54,152 nt of DNA from Pseudomonadota bacterium (GTDB taxonomy: Bacteria; Desulfobacterota; Desulfobulbia; Desulfobulbales; Desulfocapsaceae), in contig JAHJNL010000019.1 in assembly GCA_018820855.1 (NCBI GenBank), positions 1-54,152 of the forward strand, in the 5' to 3' direction. Below are positions 41,957-51,702 of this stretch, piece after piece. The position numbers and the translations under genes were made by a program. The notes below the pieces were generated by a model. The model was not told where the DNA came from. It made no database searches and saw only the letters and a program-made list of their open reading frames with translations. Every line of letters begins with the position of its first letter. The first letter of the stretch is position 1.

Positions 41957-42991
41957 ATGCATTACTCAAAAGTTTGCCTCCATACATTTGCTTATGTTCT
42001 GCCTCCGCAGGTTCTGAGCTCAGAGGCCATTGAAGAGCGGCTGGCTCCCCTGTATCAGCGCCTGAAACTCCCGCGCGGACGGCTGGAGTTGATGAGCGGT
42101 ATCCGGGAGAGACGGCTGTGGGAGCCGGGAACCCTGCCGAGTCAGGGGGCTGCCATGGCCGGACAGAAGGTTCTGACAGAGAGTGATCTGGATCCTGAAT
42201 CTATTGAATGTCTCATCTTTACCTCGGTCTCCAGAGATATGATGGAACCGGCAACCGCCTCCTTTGTCCATGACCGACTCGGACTGTCAGAGGATTGTCT
42301 GCTCTTTGATATCTCGAATGCCTGTCTGGGATTCCTCGACGGGATGGTCATGCTGGCGAATATGATCGAACTGGGACAGGTGCGAAATGGGCTGATTGTC
42401 GCCGGTGAGACCGCTGAGGAGCTGGTTGAGTCCACTATCCAGGCACTGCTGGGCGATCAAGGGCTGACCAGAAAGGCAATCAAACCTGCCTTTGCCTCGC
42501 TCACTATCGGTTCCGGCGCGATTGCCTTGTACATGTGCAGCCTGCAGCCGACAATGGATAAGCCACGTCTTATCAGCGGGGCCTGGAAGGCCAATACCAG
42601 ACATTCGGATCTTTGCCAGGGAGCACAAAACGGTACCGATATTACCCTGATGAACACCAACTCTGAGGAACTGCTGCGCAGGGGGGTGGAGACTGCTCAT
42701 ATGACCTGGCAGGAGTTCTCTTCCATGGCGGGATGGAACTCTGATAATATAGACCGTTTTTTCTGTCATCAGGTGGGTACGGCTCACGCCAGGCTACTCT
42801 TTGATACCCTGGGACTGGACTCGAAAAAGAATTTTGAGACCTTGCAGATTCTTGGTAATGTGGGCTCTGTTTCAGCGCCGATCACCATGGCCATGGCCAT
42901 AGAGCAGGGTTGCTTTCAGCATGGTGAAAAGGCCGCCCTGCTCGGTATCGGCAGTGGTATTAATTGCCTCATGCTAGGAATTGAATGGTAG
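41957..42991 (+). CDS. 3-oxoacyl-ACP synthase III / OleA-like thiolase-fold enzyme
   Basis: 344 residues, cytoplasmic. The catalytic Cys sits in DISNACLGFLDG, the His in FFCHQVGTAHARL and the Asn in LGNVGSVSAPITM; the order Cys-His-Asn is that of KAS III enzymes. The stretch SGIRERRLWEPG matches the KAS III N-terminus. Length and the LFDISNACLG context recall OleA-like and FabH-like proteins. Genes for OleB, OleC or OleD are not adjacent, so the role (initiation of fatty-acid or polyketide synthesis versus head-to-head condensation) is open. Confidence 0.85.
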   Translation: MHYSKVCLHTFAYVLPPQVLSSEAIEERLAPLYQRLKLPRGRLELMSGIRERRLWEPGTLPSQGAAMAGQKVLTESDLDPESIECLIFTSVSRDMMEPATASFVHDRLGLSEDCLLFDISNACLGFLDGMVMLANMIELGQVRNGLIVAGETAEELVESTIQALLGDQGLTRKAIKPAFASLTIGSGAIALYMCSLQPTMDKPRLISGAWKANTRHSDLCQGAQNGTDITLMNTNSEELLRRGVETAHMTWQEFSSMAGWNSDNIDRFFCHQVGTAHARLLFDTLGLDSKKNFETLQILGNVGSVSAPITMAMAIEQGCFQHGEKAALLGIGSGINCLMLGIEW

Positions 42992-43163
42992 ATAAGCAGG
43001 CCATGCACTCCATCTTTGCGTAATTTCTTTCGACCGCACAGGCGGACTATAGCAGATGAAAGAAATTCCCCAAATATAAAGCACAGGTACCTGCTTATTC
43101 AGGAGTGGTATGTGATACTTATGATTATTCTGGATGGCCACTAGAAAAGAGGGGAGAGTTATC

Positions 43164-43733
43164 ATGCAGGAAGTGCTTAATCAGGAGCAGGGAAAGGTCT
43201 TGCTGCGTCTTGCCAGGCAGGCCATTGGGGAACAGCTTGGGCTTGTGGAGGAGAAACCCCTTCCTCAGGATCCGGGGCTTGACGTTGAATATGGGACCTT
43301 TGTCACCCTCAAGATTGGCGGGGCGTTGCGTGGCTGTATCGGCAACATCCTGCCTTCTGGATCTGTTGCTGAGGCGATAAAACGTAATGCCCTGAACGCG
43401 GCCTTTGATGATTCCCGCTTTTCTCCGCTCACTGCGGAAGAGCTGGCAAAGGTTCATATTGATATTTCTGTCCTCAGCCAGCCCCTGCTCTTGGATTACA
43501 GTGACGAAGAGGATCTCATTGCAAAATTGCAGCCGGGCAAGGATGGGGTGCTTCTGCGTTTGGGCATGGCCGGGGCTACGTTTCTGCCCCAGGTCTGGGA
43601 ACAATTGCCGGATCCACAGCTCTTTCTTGGACATCTCTGCCAAAAGGCAGGTCTTCCGGCAACGGCATGGCGTGATTCCCATCCGGAGATTCATATCTAT
43701 CATGTTCAATGTTTTGCAGAGGAAATGTCATGA
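43164..43733 (+). CDS. amrA: AMMECR1-domain protein (AmmeMemoRadiSam system protein A)
   Basis: 189 residues. The start ATG at 43164 is chosen for its GGGGAG site; an ATG 30 nt upstream in frame is less supported. The core motif is ALRGCIGNILPSG, with DSRFSPLTAEEL and ISVLSQP. AMMECR1 proteins often accompany MEMO1-type and radical-SAM proteins; those partners are not visible nearby. The stop overlaps the next start (ATGA at 43730), so it is coupled to the YkgJ-like gene. Confidence 0.88.
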   Translation: MQEVLNQEQGKVLLRLARQAIGEQLGLVEEKPLPQDPGLDVEYGTFVTLKIGGALRGCIGNILPSGSVAEAIKRNALNAAFDDSRFSPLTAEELAKVHIDISVLSQPLLLDYSDEEDLIAKLQPGKDGVLLRLGMAGATFLPQVWEQLPDPQLFLGHLCQKAGLPATAWRDSHPEIHIYHVQCFAEEMS

Positions 43734-44365
43734 AAGAGGTTGTGCTCAGCGGAGAATTGAGTGAGGAAATCCGCCAAATTTATGAGGAGATGGAAAGTGG
43801 ATATGATGAGGTTGCCAAGGCCCTGAAGTTCAGCTGTGACGGTTGTCCTGATAACTGCTGCGACTCCTATTTTCTGCATCATACCTATACTGAGTGGAGC
43901 TATCTCTGGCAGGGGCTTCGCCAGACTTCGGAAGCAAGGCAGAACGAAATCATGGAGCGGGCAAGGGAGTATATCCTGGCCTGTGAAAAGGCTGAAGCAA
44001 GAGGAGCGCGGCCTCAGGTCATGTGCCCCCTGAATGAGGATGGGCGCTGTATCCTGTATGTCCACCGTCTTATGGTCTGCAGGACACACGGAGTGCCTGC
44101 CTCCATGCGTCGGCCGGACGGACAGCAACTGAACTTTCCCGGTTGTTTCCGCTGTCAGGAGATTGTAACGAAAAGATTTGTCCACGACTCCGAAGCCCCG
44201 CGTATGGAGCGGACCCCTCTTCTGCAGCGGCTGGTTGCTGTGGAGCGGGAATTGATGGGAGAGAAGCTGCATCTCTATCCCAGAGTCAAGCTGACCATTG
44301 CCCAGATGCTGATTCAGGGACCTCCAGCCATCCCCACCCCGCACTGCGAGCGCAGCAAAATTTAA
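43730..44365 (+). CDS. YkgJ-like cysteine-cluster protein
   Basis: 211 residues. The cysteine pattern is CDGCPDNCCDSYFL (about residues 36-49), CPLNEDGRCILYVHRLMVCRTHG and GCFRC, typical of zinc- or iron-binding YkgJ-type proteins of unknown function. Its start overlaps the AMMECR1 gene stop, so co-translation is expected. The start at 43730 (GAGGAAAT upstream) is preferred over an ATG at 43709. A second YkgJ-like gene lies on the minus strand at 46499-46933. Confidence 0.75.
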   Translation: MKEVVLSGELSEEIRQIYEEMESGYDEVAKALKFSCDGCPDNCCDSYFLHHTYTEWSYLWQGLRQTSEARQNEIMERAREYILACEKAEARGARPQVMCPLNEDGRCILYVHRLMVCRTHGVPASMRRPDGQQLNFPGCFRCQEIVTKRFVHDSEAPRMERTPLLQRLVAVERELMGEKLHLYPRVKLTIAQMLIQGPPAIPTPHCERSKI

Positions 44366-44489
44366 TACCTTGCCAGCTACTTTCCTGCAGCTCGGGGCGG
44401 AAAAATAAAATTGTATAGTTTCCACAGGGATTGCCTGTTGGCCAGGAATGTATCTTTCAGGAACAAGGCAGAGAATAGGCGAAAAGAGT

Positions 44490-44990
44490 ATGTATAATCC
44501 AGGAGAAGAGATCGTTCAGATTGTTGACCGTGAGAACCGGGAACTTGATGCATTACCTCGACGTATCATGCGCCAGCAGGGGCTGATTCACCGTGCCTCA
44601 TATATCCTTGTGTTTAACGAGAAGAAAGAACTCTTCCTCCAGAAACGGACAGCTACCAAGGATCTGTATCCGTCCTGCTGGGATGTGGCAGCCGGAGGAG
44701 TGGTCCTGGCAGGTGAATCCTACGAGGAATCTGCGGACAGAGAACTGGCCGAGGAGTTGGGCATCAGCGGGATAACGTTTTGCCCCCTTTTTGATCAGTA
44801 TTTTGAAGAGGAAGATAACCGGGTTTGGGGGCGTATCTTTTCCTGTACCCATAATGGCCCTTTCCGGTTACAGGAGGAAGAGGTGGCATACGGAATCTTC
44901 ATGGATGTGCCTGCCATTTTTGAACTCAGCAAAAAAGAGCCCTTTACACCGGACGGTATTGATATCCTGCGCAAAGTAGCTCAAGGGTAA
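44490..44990 (+). CDS. NUDIX hydrolase (YfcD/IDI-like)
   Basis: About 166 residues from the ATG at 44490 (an in-frame ATG at 44448 would give 180). The NUDIX box is complete: GGVVLAGESYEESADRELAEELG fits G-x5-E-x7-REU-x-E-E-x-G-U with U = L, I. The N-terminal IVQIVDRENRELDALPRRIM matches YfcD-like NUDIX proteins related to isopentenyl-diphosphate isomerase. It hydrolyses an unknown nucleoside-diphosphate-linked or diphosphate substrate. It follows the YkgJ-like gene by about 125 bp. Confidence 0.85.
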   Translation: MYNPGEEIVQIVDRENRELDALPRRIMRQQGLIHRASYILVFNEKKELFLQKRTATKDLYPSCWDVAAGGVVLAGESYEESADRELAEELGISGITFCPLFDQYFEEEDNRVWGRIFSCTHNGPFRLQEEEVAYGIFMDVPAIFELSKKEPFTPDGIDILRKVAQG

Positions 44991-45043
44991 AAGTTCAGAG
45001 TAGCTCATCCCCTCCCGATCAGGGATAACCAGAGAAAAAATAG

Positions 45044-46492
45044 ATGATGAAAAAACAGGTCAGGCGACTGGCGAGAAAAAACAGAATTATTGCAGGAGCT
45101 GGAAGAAAAAGGAAACGTTTTTTGAAGGGGGGAACAGTCATTTCTACGGCCTTCAGTGTCCGAAAACCGGATGAGACGGCTGTTGTAGAAGAGATCCAGG
45201 TTCAAGCCCCGGCTGAGGCCCCTGTACAGGCTGAAAAAAGAGGCCGACGCAGCCCCAGGCGTTCTGGAAAAAGAAAGGAAAAGTGGAGTGTGTCCGATTT
45301 TGCGGTGGATCCGGTGGAAGGCAAGTTCCGTTTCCATGATTTTGACCTTCCCGTGCCTCTCATGCACGGTATCGCGGATCTCGATTTCAAATTCTGCACC
45401 CCTATCCAGGAACAGTCTCTGCCTGACGTCTTGAATGGCAAGGATCTTATCGGTAAAGCCAGTACCGGGACCGGAAAAAGCGCAGTCTTTCTCATCGGTA
45501 TCTTTGCCAGACTGCTCCGGGAGGAGCATATGGAGCGGCGTAAAGGCTGGCCCCGGGCCCTGATCATTGCCCCCACCAGGGAGCTGGTGATTCAGATTGC
45601 CAAGGATGCCAGGGCCATCGGCAAATATCTTTTCTTGAACGTGGCAGAGGCTTACGGGGGAACTGACTATGAACGCCAGTTGCGCAACATCAGCGAAAAG
45701 CCGGTGGACATTCTGGTGGCCACTCCAGGTCGTCTTCTCGATTTTTCACGAAAGCGGGTGGTACAGCTCAAACAGGCCGGTATCATGGTGATCGACGAGG
45801 CGGATCGGATGCTGGACATGGGATTTATCCCGGATGTGCGTTCCATTATTTCTAAGACACGGCCTAAGGAACAGCGGCAGACCATGCTCTTTTCCGCCAC
45901 CCTCACCGACGATGTCAAACGCTTGGCAGCTCAGTGGTGTGTTAACCCTGTTTCTGTCGAGACCGAGGCCGAGCAGATGGCAGTGGAAACGGTGGAGCAG
46001 ATTGTCTACATGACCACCAAAGAACAAAAGTACGTGGTGCTTTACAATATTATCACCGGTGAAAGCCATGAGCGCATCATTGTCTTTGCCAATATGAAGA
46101 GGGATGCGAAACGGCTTCATGATCGGCTGCTCAGGGATGGTATCAACTGTACCCTGCTCTCCGGCGATATCCCCCAGCAGAAGAGAACGACCCGCCTTGA
46201 GAGTTTCCGTAGCGGACGTGTTCAGGTGCTGATTGCTACAGATGTGGCAGGCAGGGGGATTCATATCGATGGTGTCAGCCACGTGGTCAATTACACTCTG
46301 CCCTATGAGCCGGAAGATTATGTCCATCGTATCGGGCGTACAGGTCGCGCAGGCGCAGCCGGGATTTCCGTCAGTTTTGCCGATGAAGAAAGTTCGTTTT
46401 ATCTCATGGATATTGAAGAATATATCGGTCAAGCGATGCCTTGCGTACAGCCTGCGGAATCGCTGTTGCGGCCGGTCCCGAAGAAGAAATAG
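45044..46492 (+). CDS. DEAD-box ATP-dependent RNA helicase
   Basis: 482 residues. A basic, low-complexity N-terminus (to about residue 85: RRLARKNRIIAGAGRKRKR, RRSPRRSGKRKEK) is typical of RNA-binding extensions. The Q-motif-like FCTPIQEQSLP, Walker A ASTGTGKS (about 138), APTRELVIQ, ATPGRLLDF, VIDEADRM (DEAD, about 250), LFSATL (SAT, about 283), the second RecA lobe with IVFANMKRDAKRL, and HRIGRTGRAG (about 427) are all present, so it should be an active helicase in ribosome assembly or mRNA turnover (RhlE/RhlB type). It follows the NUDIX gene with a 53-bp gap. Confidence 0.9.
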   Translation: MMKKQVRRLARKNRIIAGAGRKRKRFLKGGTVISTAFSVRKPDETAVVEEIQVQAPAEAPVQAEKRGRRSPRRSGKRKEKWSVSDFAVDPVEGKFRFHDFDLPVPLMHGIADLDFKFCTPIQEQSLPDVLNGKDLIGKASTGTGKSAVFLIGIFARLLREEHMERRKGWPRALIIAPTRELVIQIAKDARAIGKYLFLNVAEAYGGTDYERQLRNISEKPVDILVATPGRLLDFSRKRVVQLKQAGIMVIDEADRMLDMGFIPDVRSIISKTRPKEQRQTMLFSATLTDDVKRLAAQWCVNPVSVETEAEQMAVETVEQIVYMTTKEQKYVVLYNIITGESHERIIVFANMKRDAKRLHDRLLRDGINCTLLSGDIPQQKRTTRLESFRSGRVQVLIATDVAGRGIHIDGVSHVVNYTLPYEPEDYVHRIGRTGRAGAAGISVSFADEESSFYLMDIEEYIGQAMPCVQPAESLLRPVPKKK

Positions 46493-46498
46493 TCGGGC

Positions 46499-46933
46499 TT
46501 ATTTGTCCTTGTTCAGCGGCAGGCCGAATCTGTCCTGACCAAGGAGGTGGATGGCATCGTCACCAAAGAGAGAAAGGAAACTGTTGTCTGCCAGATTGCA
46601 GCGAAATCCCTGGCAGGAGAGGGGGCGGTAATGGTAGATCTTGCAATAGGATAAGCCGTTCCGTTGTTGCAGAAAGACACAGCCTTTGTCATCCGGGTGG
46701 ATCATGTAGACCTTTCCCTTCTTTTCATTTTCAGCGATGAGCTGGCTCAGGGGTTTTTCCCTGAGTTCTCTAAGGGTGGCATCAACTCCCACATGCCCCC
46801 CCATCTTTTTGATAAATTCTATTTCATCTTTCTGAAGCAGAACCTTTTTATACTTTTTGCAACAGGTTCCACATTGCCGACACTCCTGCAGAATGGTCTT
46901 CAAGGTGGCATTGTCGAGGTCTGTTTGTTTCAT
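46499..46933 (-). CDS. YkgJ-family cysteine-cluster protein
   Basis: 144 residues. Pattern: CRQCGTCCKKYK at the N-terminus (residues 17-28), GCVFLQQRNGLSYCKIYHYR, PLSCQGFRC; this matches the YkgJ/zinc-iron chelating domain (PF03692). The function is unknown; the cluster may bind Zn2+ or an Fe-S centre. It is convergent with the DEAD-box gene (6 bp gap) and 41 bp downstream of the HDAC-like gene in the same direction. Confidence 0.8.
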   Translation of the reverse strand: MKQTDLDNATLKTILQECRQCGTCCKKYKKVLLQKDEIEFIKKMGGHVGVDATLRELREKPLSQLIAENEKKGKVYMIHPDDKGCVFLQQRNGLSYCKIYHYRPLSCQGFRCNLADNSFLSLFGDDAIHLLGQDRFGLPLNKDK

Positions 46934-46973
46934 GGTCCTGTATCAGATACATAATAATCATCAATACTGGTGC

Positions 46974-48002
46974 TTAAATAGTCCAGTATTGGTGAATGGG
47001 GTGGCCGACCAGGAGTTTTTCAGCACGCGGGACAGGAAAAATTCCCGGCTTAATAACTTCTTTCTGCAGCATGGCATCAATGGTAGCCAGTACTGAGGCC
47101 TCAAGAGAAACTGCATTATAGCCACCTTCCATGACATAGAGCAAACGATTTTCGCAGCTTTCTGAGGCATGGCGTCGCAGGATATGGGTAATCAGACCAT
47201 ACCATTGGGTGCTCAGGAGTGTTTTGCCGATCGAATCATCGATATGCGCATCGTATCCTGCGGAAACCAGGATGAATTGGGGCAGATATTGTTCCACCAG
47301 CCCCTGCAGTATCCGACCGAGAAGATAAGTGTATTCCGAGTCGCCGAATTGGGGATGGACAGGGATGTTCACCGTATAACCTAATCCTGCTTCGCTTCCC
47401 ATTTCTTCCTGGCTGCCGGTGAAGGGAAAAATCCCCTTTTCATGAATGGAACAGAAGAGGACTTCATTTGTGTCGTAAAAGATTTCCTGGGTTCCGTTGC
47501 CATGGTGGACATCAAAATCCAGGATGAGGATGCGGCGCAGACCGTATTGGCGGCGGAGATATTCTGCAGTCAGGGCAATGTTGTTGAAGATGCAAAAGCC
47601 CATTCCTCTTCCCGGTGTGGCGTGATGGCCTGGCGGACGAACTAAGGCAAATCCGTAATCGATTTCTCCGGCCATGATACTATCAGCCAGTTTCAGGCAG
47701 CCGCCTGCAGCAAGTCGGGCAGTACTCAGAGAGTCATCCATCAGGTAGGTGTCACGGTCATACGAGTATGGGTCATCTTTTACCGCATGCTCCCGCAACT
47801 GTTCCATATAAAATGATGAGTGAGCCATAGCTATTTCTTCATCGGTCGCTTCCCGTGTTTGGATGTGGAAGAGAGAGCGATTGTTTTCCTGCTGTTGCAG
47901 ATGGCGATAGAGATTGCATACTCGATCCGGATTTTCCGGTGAAGGTGTCGAGATCGAATGGTACAGGTATCTATTGTCAAAGACCAGACCGAGTTTATTC
48001 AT
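46974..48002 (-). CDS. Histone-deacetylase-fold protein (class II-like / AcuC-related)
   Basis: 342 residues, cytoplasmic. The active-site signatures are all present: RPPGHHATPGRGMGFCIFNN (tandem His), DFDVHHGNGTQEIFYD (Asp and His zinc ligands), VSAGYDAHIDDS (Asp) and MEGGYN. Such enzymes remove acetyl groups from lysine, polyamines or small amides; in bacteria acetoin-use and polyamine types occur. The gene's 5' end overlaps by 8 bp with a GNAT acetyltransferase gene upstream, so the two are co-translated and probably act on the same target. Confidence 0.88.
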   Translation of the reverse strand: MNKLGLVFDNRYLYHSISTPSPENPDRVCNLYRHLQQQENNRSLFHIQTREATDEEIAMAHSSFYMEQLREHAVKDDPYSYDRDTYLMDDSLSTARLAAGGCLKLADSIMAGEIDYGFALVRPPGHHATPGRGMGFCIFNNIALTAEYLRRQYGLRRILILDFDVHHGNGTQEIFYDTNEVLFCSIHEKGIFPFTGSQEEMGSEAGLGYTVNIPVHPQFGDSEYTYLLGRILQGLVEQYLPQFILVSAGYDAHIDDSIGKTLLSTQWYGLITHILRRHASESCENRLLYVMEGGYNAVSLEASVLATIDAMLQKEVIKPGIFPVPRAEKLLVGHPIHQYWTI

Positions 48003-48573
48003 AATGGAATTGGTAGATAGGATGAGACTTGTATTGTTGAAAGGTCAGGCGGAAGAGGTGTCCTGTCCTTCTTTCTCCCTGATCCTCATAGACTAGTGAT
48101 TCGATGAGTTCAAAACCCAGTTTATTCAGACAACGTTGCTGGGCAGTGTTGTTGATGTCTGTATACATCTCCACGGCTTCCACCTGAAGTTGTTCAAGGA
48201 TATACATAATGAGAAATTTTTGGATCTCGGTGCCATAGCCTTTACACCGTTCCTCCGGAATGGCAACTTTCAGTGCCATGGCTATTGTATTTCTTCCTCC
48301 TGTGGCCTTCCAGTAATGGGCTGTGCCGATTGGTCGGCCTTCCTCTTTCAGTTCCACGAGAAACATTTTTTCCAGGTCTTTCCAGAAGACCCCGGAACGG
48401 ATTTGTTCACGCATCTGCTCTACGTTGTAGCTTTCAGGGGTCAGGTAGGAGCCACATGCAGTTTCGGATTGGCTCCATGTCACAATGGTTGGGATATCGC
48501 TTTCTCGAATCTTGGCCAGAGCTAATCTGCGAGTAAAGAGTTTGTCGCCATAAAGACTCATAATATCACTCAT
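47995..48573 (-). CDS. GNAT-family N-acetyltransferase
   Basis: 192 residues. The acetyl-CoA-binding motif A region reads VAIPEERCKGYGTEIQKFLI, where the usual R/Q-x-x-G-x-G/A is C-K-G-Y-G. The N-terminal FTRRLALAKIRESDIPTI and the C-terminal NKLGFELIESLVYEDQGERR fit GNAT (RimJ/RimL-like) proteins. Expected to transfer acetyl to an amine of protein or small molecule. It overlaps the deacetylase-fold gene by 8 bp. It starts at 48573; a second ATG 12 nt inside is possible. Confidence 0.85.
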   Translation of the reverse strand: MSDIMSLYGDKLFTRRLALAKIRESDIPTIVTWSQSETACGSYLTPESYNVEQMREQIRSGVFWKDLEKMFLVELKEEGRPIGTAHYWKATGGRNTIAMALKVAIPEERCKGYGTEIQKFLIMYILEQLQVEAVEMYTDINNTAQQRCLNKLGFELIESLVYEDQGERRTGHLFRLTFQQYKSHPIYQFHYE

Positions 48574-48580
48574 TGGTGTG

Positions 48581-48608
48581 GTGCCGGACCGGTGAGCTGG
48601 TCCGGCAC
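48581..48608. terminator. Hairpin between the GNAT and MCP genes
   Basis: GTGCCGGACC (48581-48590) pairs perfectly with GGTCCGGCAC (48599-48608), loop GGTGAGCT. On the plus strand it is followed by AGTAGTTTTTTC. On the minus strand an A-tract precedes it and no T-run follows. It most likely marks the end of the MCP transcript or acts in both directions. Confidence 0.5.
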
Positions 48609-48624
48609 AGTAGTTTTTTCAGTG

Positions 48625-51600
48625 TTACATCTCGTTGACAGCTTTGCTCAGTTCCTTACTGGAGGAGTCAAGCTTGTTCAGCGCTTCGATGGTACTGTCG
48701 ATGGAAAAGTTGATCGCCTTGGTGGATTCCTGGTTTTTCTGCGATGAACTGACCACACTCCTGAGTTGTTCTTTGACCGTCTGCCCGTTGCTGCTGAGAA
48801 CATCTGCCTTCTTGTCCAGTTCGTTAACAGAAGTGGAGATGGTGACAATACCGGTGGAGATTTTCTCCATGGCTTCAAGGGCGGTCTGGATGACCTCGCT
48901 GCCATCCCCGAGCATCTTCATACCGTCTTTCATGGCGACTATGGTTTCTTTCGACTCGTATTCCACTTTTTTCACGATATTGGCAATGTCCACTGCCGAT
49001 TTGGATGAATTTTCAGCAAGTTTGCGGATCTCATCTGCGACCACGGCAAAGCCGCGTCCTGCATCTCCTGCTCGAGCTGCTTCAATGGCAGCATTAAAGG
49101 CAAGGAGATTGGTCTGGGAGGCAATCTCCTTGATGATATCCACAAAACCACCGATTCGTTCAAGCTGGTTCACGAGATTGGCCACCATCTGGTTGGAGCT
49201 GCCCATGGAGTCATTAATGGCCTGCATCTTTTTTTCTGCATCAGCCCCGGCCTTTTTCCCTTGCGCTGCATCTGTGGCCACATTGGTGGCCATTTCACTT
49301 GATTTTGTGGTGAGAGTCACCATTTCATTGGCAAAACCCAACATGCCATCCACGGTGGAGGAGGATTGAGCCAGCAGATTAACCTCCTTCTCAATAAGAT
49401 GGTTCATGGCTTCCATATTACGGGTAGCTTCATTCATTTTTGACAAGGAGTCAGAGACAAGGGCTCCCACTTCAGCGGAAGCTGTGTTGATCAACCGCTC
49501 AACCTCTGCTTCTGCAGTTATGTCTACCATATATTCCAGACCGCCTTTTATGTTCCCCTTCGCATCTTTGATTGAGACACTGGTAACCTTCACTGGGATA
49601 TTCTTGCCATTGATATGGGCAGTGGTTTGTTCGGTAATTATCTGGTTTCCGCTAAGGGCACGCCGGATTCCGCAGTTCTCTGTTTGGCAGTGATCTTTGC
49701 CAAACAGATCCCAGCATTTTTTGCCCTGAGCTTCCTCCACGGTCATTCCTGCCATAGCGGCTCCGGCAGGGTTGATATAGGTAATATTGTGATTCAGATC
49801 CACTGCATGGATGGAGTTGGGAATGACATTGAGATTATCTATTTTTTCATTGGCTTCCTGGCGCTGTTTCACCTCTGCAGTGATGTCGAGAACAAACTCC
49901 AGTGCTCCTTTGATATTGCCTTTGGCGTCCCTGATGGGTGCTCCGGTATATTTGATAGGGAGTATAATGCCATCCTGGGGCCGGGCAATGGTCTCTTCGG
50001 TGATGATTTTATCCTCGCGCATGGCGCGTCCAACTGCACATTTTTCCGTTTGGCAATGGCCAGTCTTGAAGAGTTTGTAGCATTTTTTGCCAATGGTTTC
50101 GTCGGGGGTGAGTCCAACTACTCGTGCACCGGCTGGATTTATGAAGGTGACATTGAAATCCGTGTCCACAGACATGATGGGGGTGGGGATAGCGTTGAGA
50201 TTATCTATCTTTTCGTTGGCCGCCTGCTTCTGTTGGGCCTCCTCGGTGATGTCGAGGATGTATTCCAGTGCGCCTTTGATGTTGCCCTTGGCGTCTTTTA
50301 TGGGAGAGCCAGTGTACTTGATGGGGATGATTACACCTTCAGCAGGTCTGGCAATGGTATGGTCAGTAACCACAGAATCAGTCTGCATGGCCCTGGCACA
50401 GGCACATTTTTCCGTCTTGCAGTGGGGGGTTTTGAAGAGATCGAAACACTTTTTGCCCACCACTTCATCCGGGGTCATGCCGGCTACGGCAGCGCCTGCC
50501 GGATTCATGAAGGTGATGTTGAAGTCTGTGTCAATGGACATGATGGGCGTGGGAATTGTATTGAGATTGTTGATTTTCTCATCTGCCGCCTGCTTCTGTT
50601 GGGCCTCCTCGGTGATGTCGAGGATGTATTCGAGTGCGCCTTTGATGTTGCCCTTGGCGTCTTTTATGGGAGAGCCAGTGTACTTGATGGGGATGATTAT
50701 ACCTTCAGCAGGCCTGGCAATGGTATGGTCAGTAACCACAGAATCAGTCTGCATGGCCCTGGCACAGGCACATTTTTCTGTTCTGCAGTGGGGGGTTTTG
50801 AAGAGATCGAAACACTTTTTACCCACCACTTCATCCGGGGTCATGCCGGCTATGGCGGCTCCTGCCGGATTCATGAAGGTGATGTTGAAGTCTGTGTCAA
50901 TGGACATGATGGGCGTGGGAATTGAATTGAGATTGTTGATTTTCTCATCTGCCGCCTGCTTCTGTTGGGCCTCCTCGGTAATGTCGAGGATGTATTCCAG
51001 TGCGCCTTTGATGTTGCCCTTGGCATCCTTGATAGGTGCCCCAGTATACTTGATGGGGATGATTACTCCATCAGCCGGACGAGCAATGGTCTGCTCAGTG
51101 ATTACCGAGTCGGTTTTCATGGCCTTTGCACAGGCACACTGTTCTGTCTTGCAGTGGGGAGTTTTAAAAAGATCGTAACATTTTGAACCTATGACCTCGT
51201 CCGGATTTTTGCCGGCGACGGCAGCCCCGGCCGGGTTTATAAAGGTGATGGTGAACTTGTCGTCTATTTCCATAATGGGGGTTGGAATGACATTCAGGTT
51301 CGTTTCCATCTGTCTCAGTTGGGCGTGGAGTTTTTTAAGGTGAGTAATGTCGTTCATGGTGACCAGGGTTCCACTGTTGTCGGGCATGGGGGTCGCTTTG
51401 GAGTGATACCAACTCACAGTATTTTCGTCTTTCTTGTGGAAAACCTCCCCTTCGGCACTTTTTTTGAGTCGTTTTGCCTTGGTCACCGGGCAGTTTTTGG
51501 TTACACAGAGTTGAGAGGGGCAACTTTCCTCACAGGTGAGTTTTCCGATGGCCTGATTTCCCATGAGTTTGAACTCGTTCAGGTAGGCCTCGTTTGCCCA

Positions 51601-51699
51601 GATGATGACCATGTCGTCATTGACAAGATAACTGGGGGTTGTTAACAGGGAAAAATAAGAATCTTTTAGGTTTGCTTGAATTGCTGAAACAGTGGTCAT
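48625..51699 (-). CDS. Soluble methyl-accepting chemotaxis protein with six PAS domains
   Basis: 1024 residues with no transmembrane segment, so it is a cytoplasmic chemoreceptor. The N-terminal PAS (about 10-120) carries [16 protein letters not shown]. Five tandem PAS units follow (about 125-735, about 122 residues each) with C-x8-C-x4-C in each (for example [11 protein letters not shown] plus RTEKCAC); the first three keep a fourth Cys, the last two lose it. At the DNA level three units repeat with exact 366-bp spacing. The C-terminal MCP hairpin (about 760-1024) has the tip [20 protein letters not shown], which binds CheA/CheW. It follows the triple-CheW gene by 3 bp (stop at 51703, start 51699, AGGAG). 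Metal, haem or redox sensing through the Cys clusters is a reasonable guess, not shown. Confidence 0.9.
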   Translation of the reverse strand: MTTVSAIQANLKDSYFSLLTTPSYLVNDDMVIIWANEAYLNEFKLMGNQAIGKLTCEESCPSQLCVTKNCPVTKAKRLKKSAEGEVFHKKDENTVSWYHSKATPMPDNSGTLVTMNDITHLKKLHAQLRQMETNLNVIPTPIMEIDDKFTITFINPAGAAVAGKNPDEVIGSKCYDLFKTPHCKTEQCACAKAMKTDSVITEQTIARPADGVIIPIKYTGAPIKDAKGNIKGALEYILDITEEAQQKQAADEKINNLNSIPTPIMSIDTDFNITFMNPAGAAIAGMTPDEVVGKKCFDLFKTPHCRTEKCACARAMQTDSVVTDHTIARPAEGIIIPIKYTGSPIKDAKGNIKGALEYILDITEEAQQKQAADEKINNLNTIPTPIMSIDTDFNITFMNPAGAAVAGMTPDEVVGKKCFDLFKTPHCKTEKCACARAMQTDSVVTDHTIARPAEGVIIPIKYTGSPIKDAKGNIKGALEYILDITEEAQQKQAANEKIDNLNAIPTPIMSVDTDFNVTFINPAGARVVGLTPDETIGKKCYKLFKTGHCQTEKCAVGRAMREDKIITEETIARPQDGIILPIKYTGAPIRDAKGNIKGALEFVLDITAEVKQRQEANEKIDNLNVIPNSIHAVDLNHNITYINPAGAAMAGMTVEEAQGKKCWDLFGKDHCQTENCGIRRALSGNQIITEQTTAHINGKNIPVKVTSVSIKDAKGNIKGGLEYMVDITAEAEVERLINTASAEVGALVSDSLSKMNEATRNMEAMNHLIEKEVNLLAQSSSTVDGMLGFANEMVTLTTKSSEMATNVATDAAQGKKAGADAEKKMQAINDSMGSSNQMVANLVNQLERIGGFVDIIKEIASQTNLLAFNAAIEAARAGDAGRGFAVVADEIRKLAENSSKSAVDIANIVKKVEYESKETIVAMKDGMKMLGDGSEVIQTALEAMEKISTGIVTISTSVNELDKKADVLSSNGQTVKEQLRSVVSSSQKNQESTKAINFSIDSTIEALNKLDSSSKELSKAVNEM

Positions 51700-51702
51700 C
51701 GT

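Noticed and set aside
49615-50925. Long plus-strand reading frames antisense to the multi-PAS chemoreceptor
   Set aside because: They are mirror frames of the 366-bp repeats in a highly biased gene; the minus strand encodes clear PAS and MCP domains.
48625-51699. c-type haem attachment in the PAS Cys motifs
   Set aside because: The motif is C-x8-C-x4-C(-x-C); there is no CxxCH.
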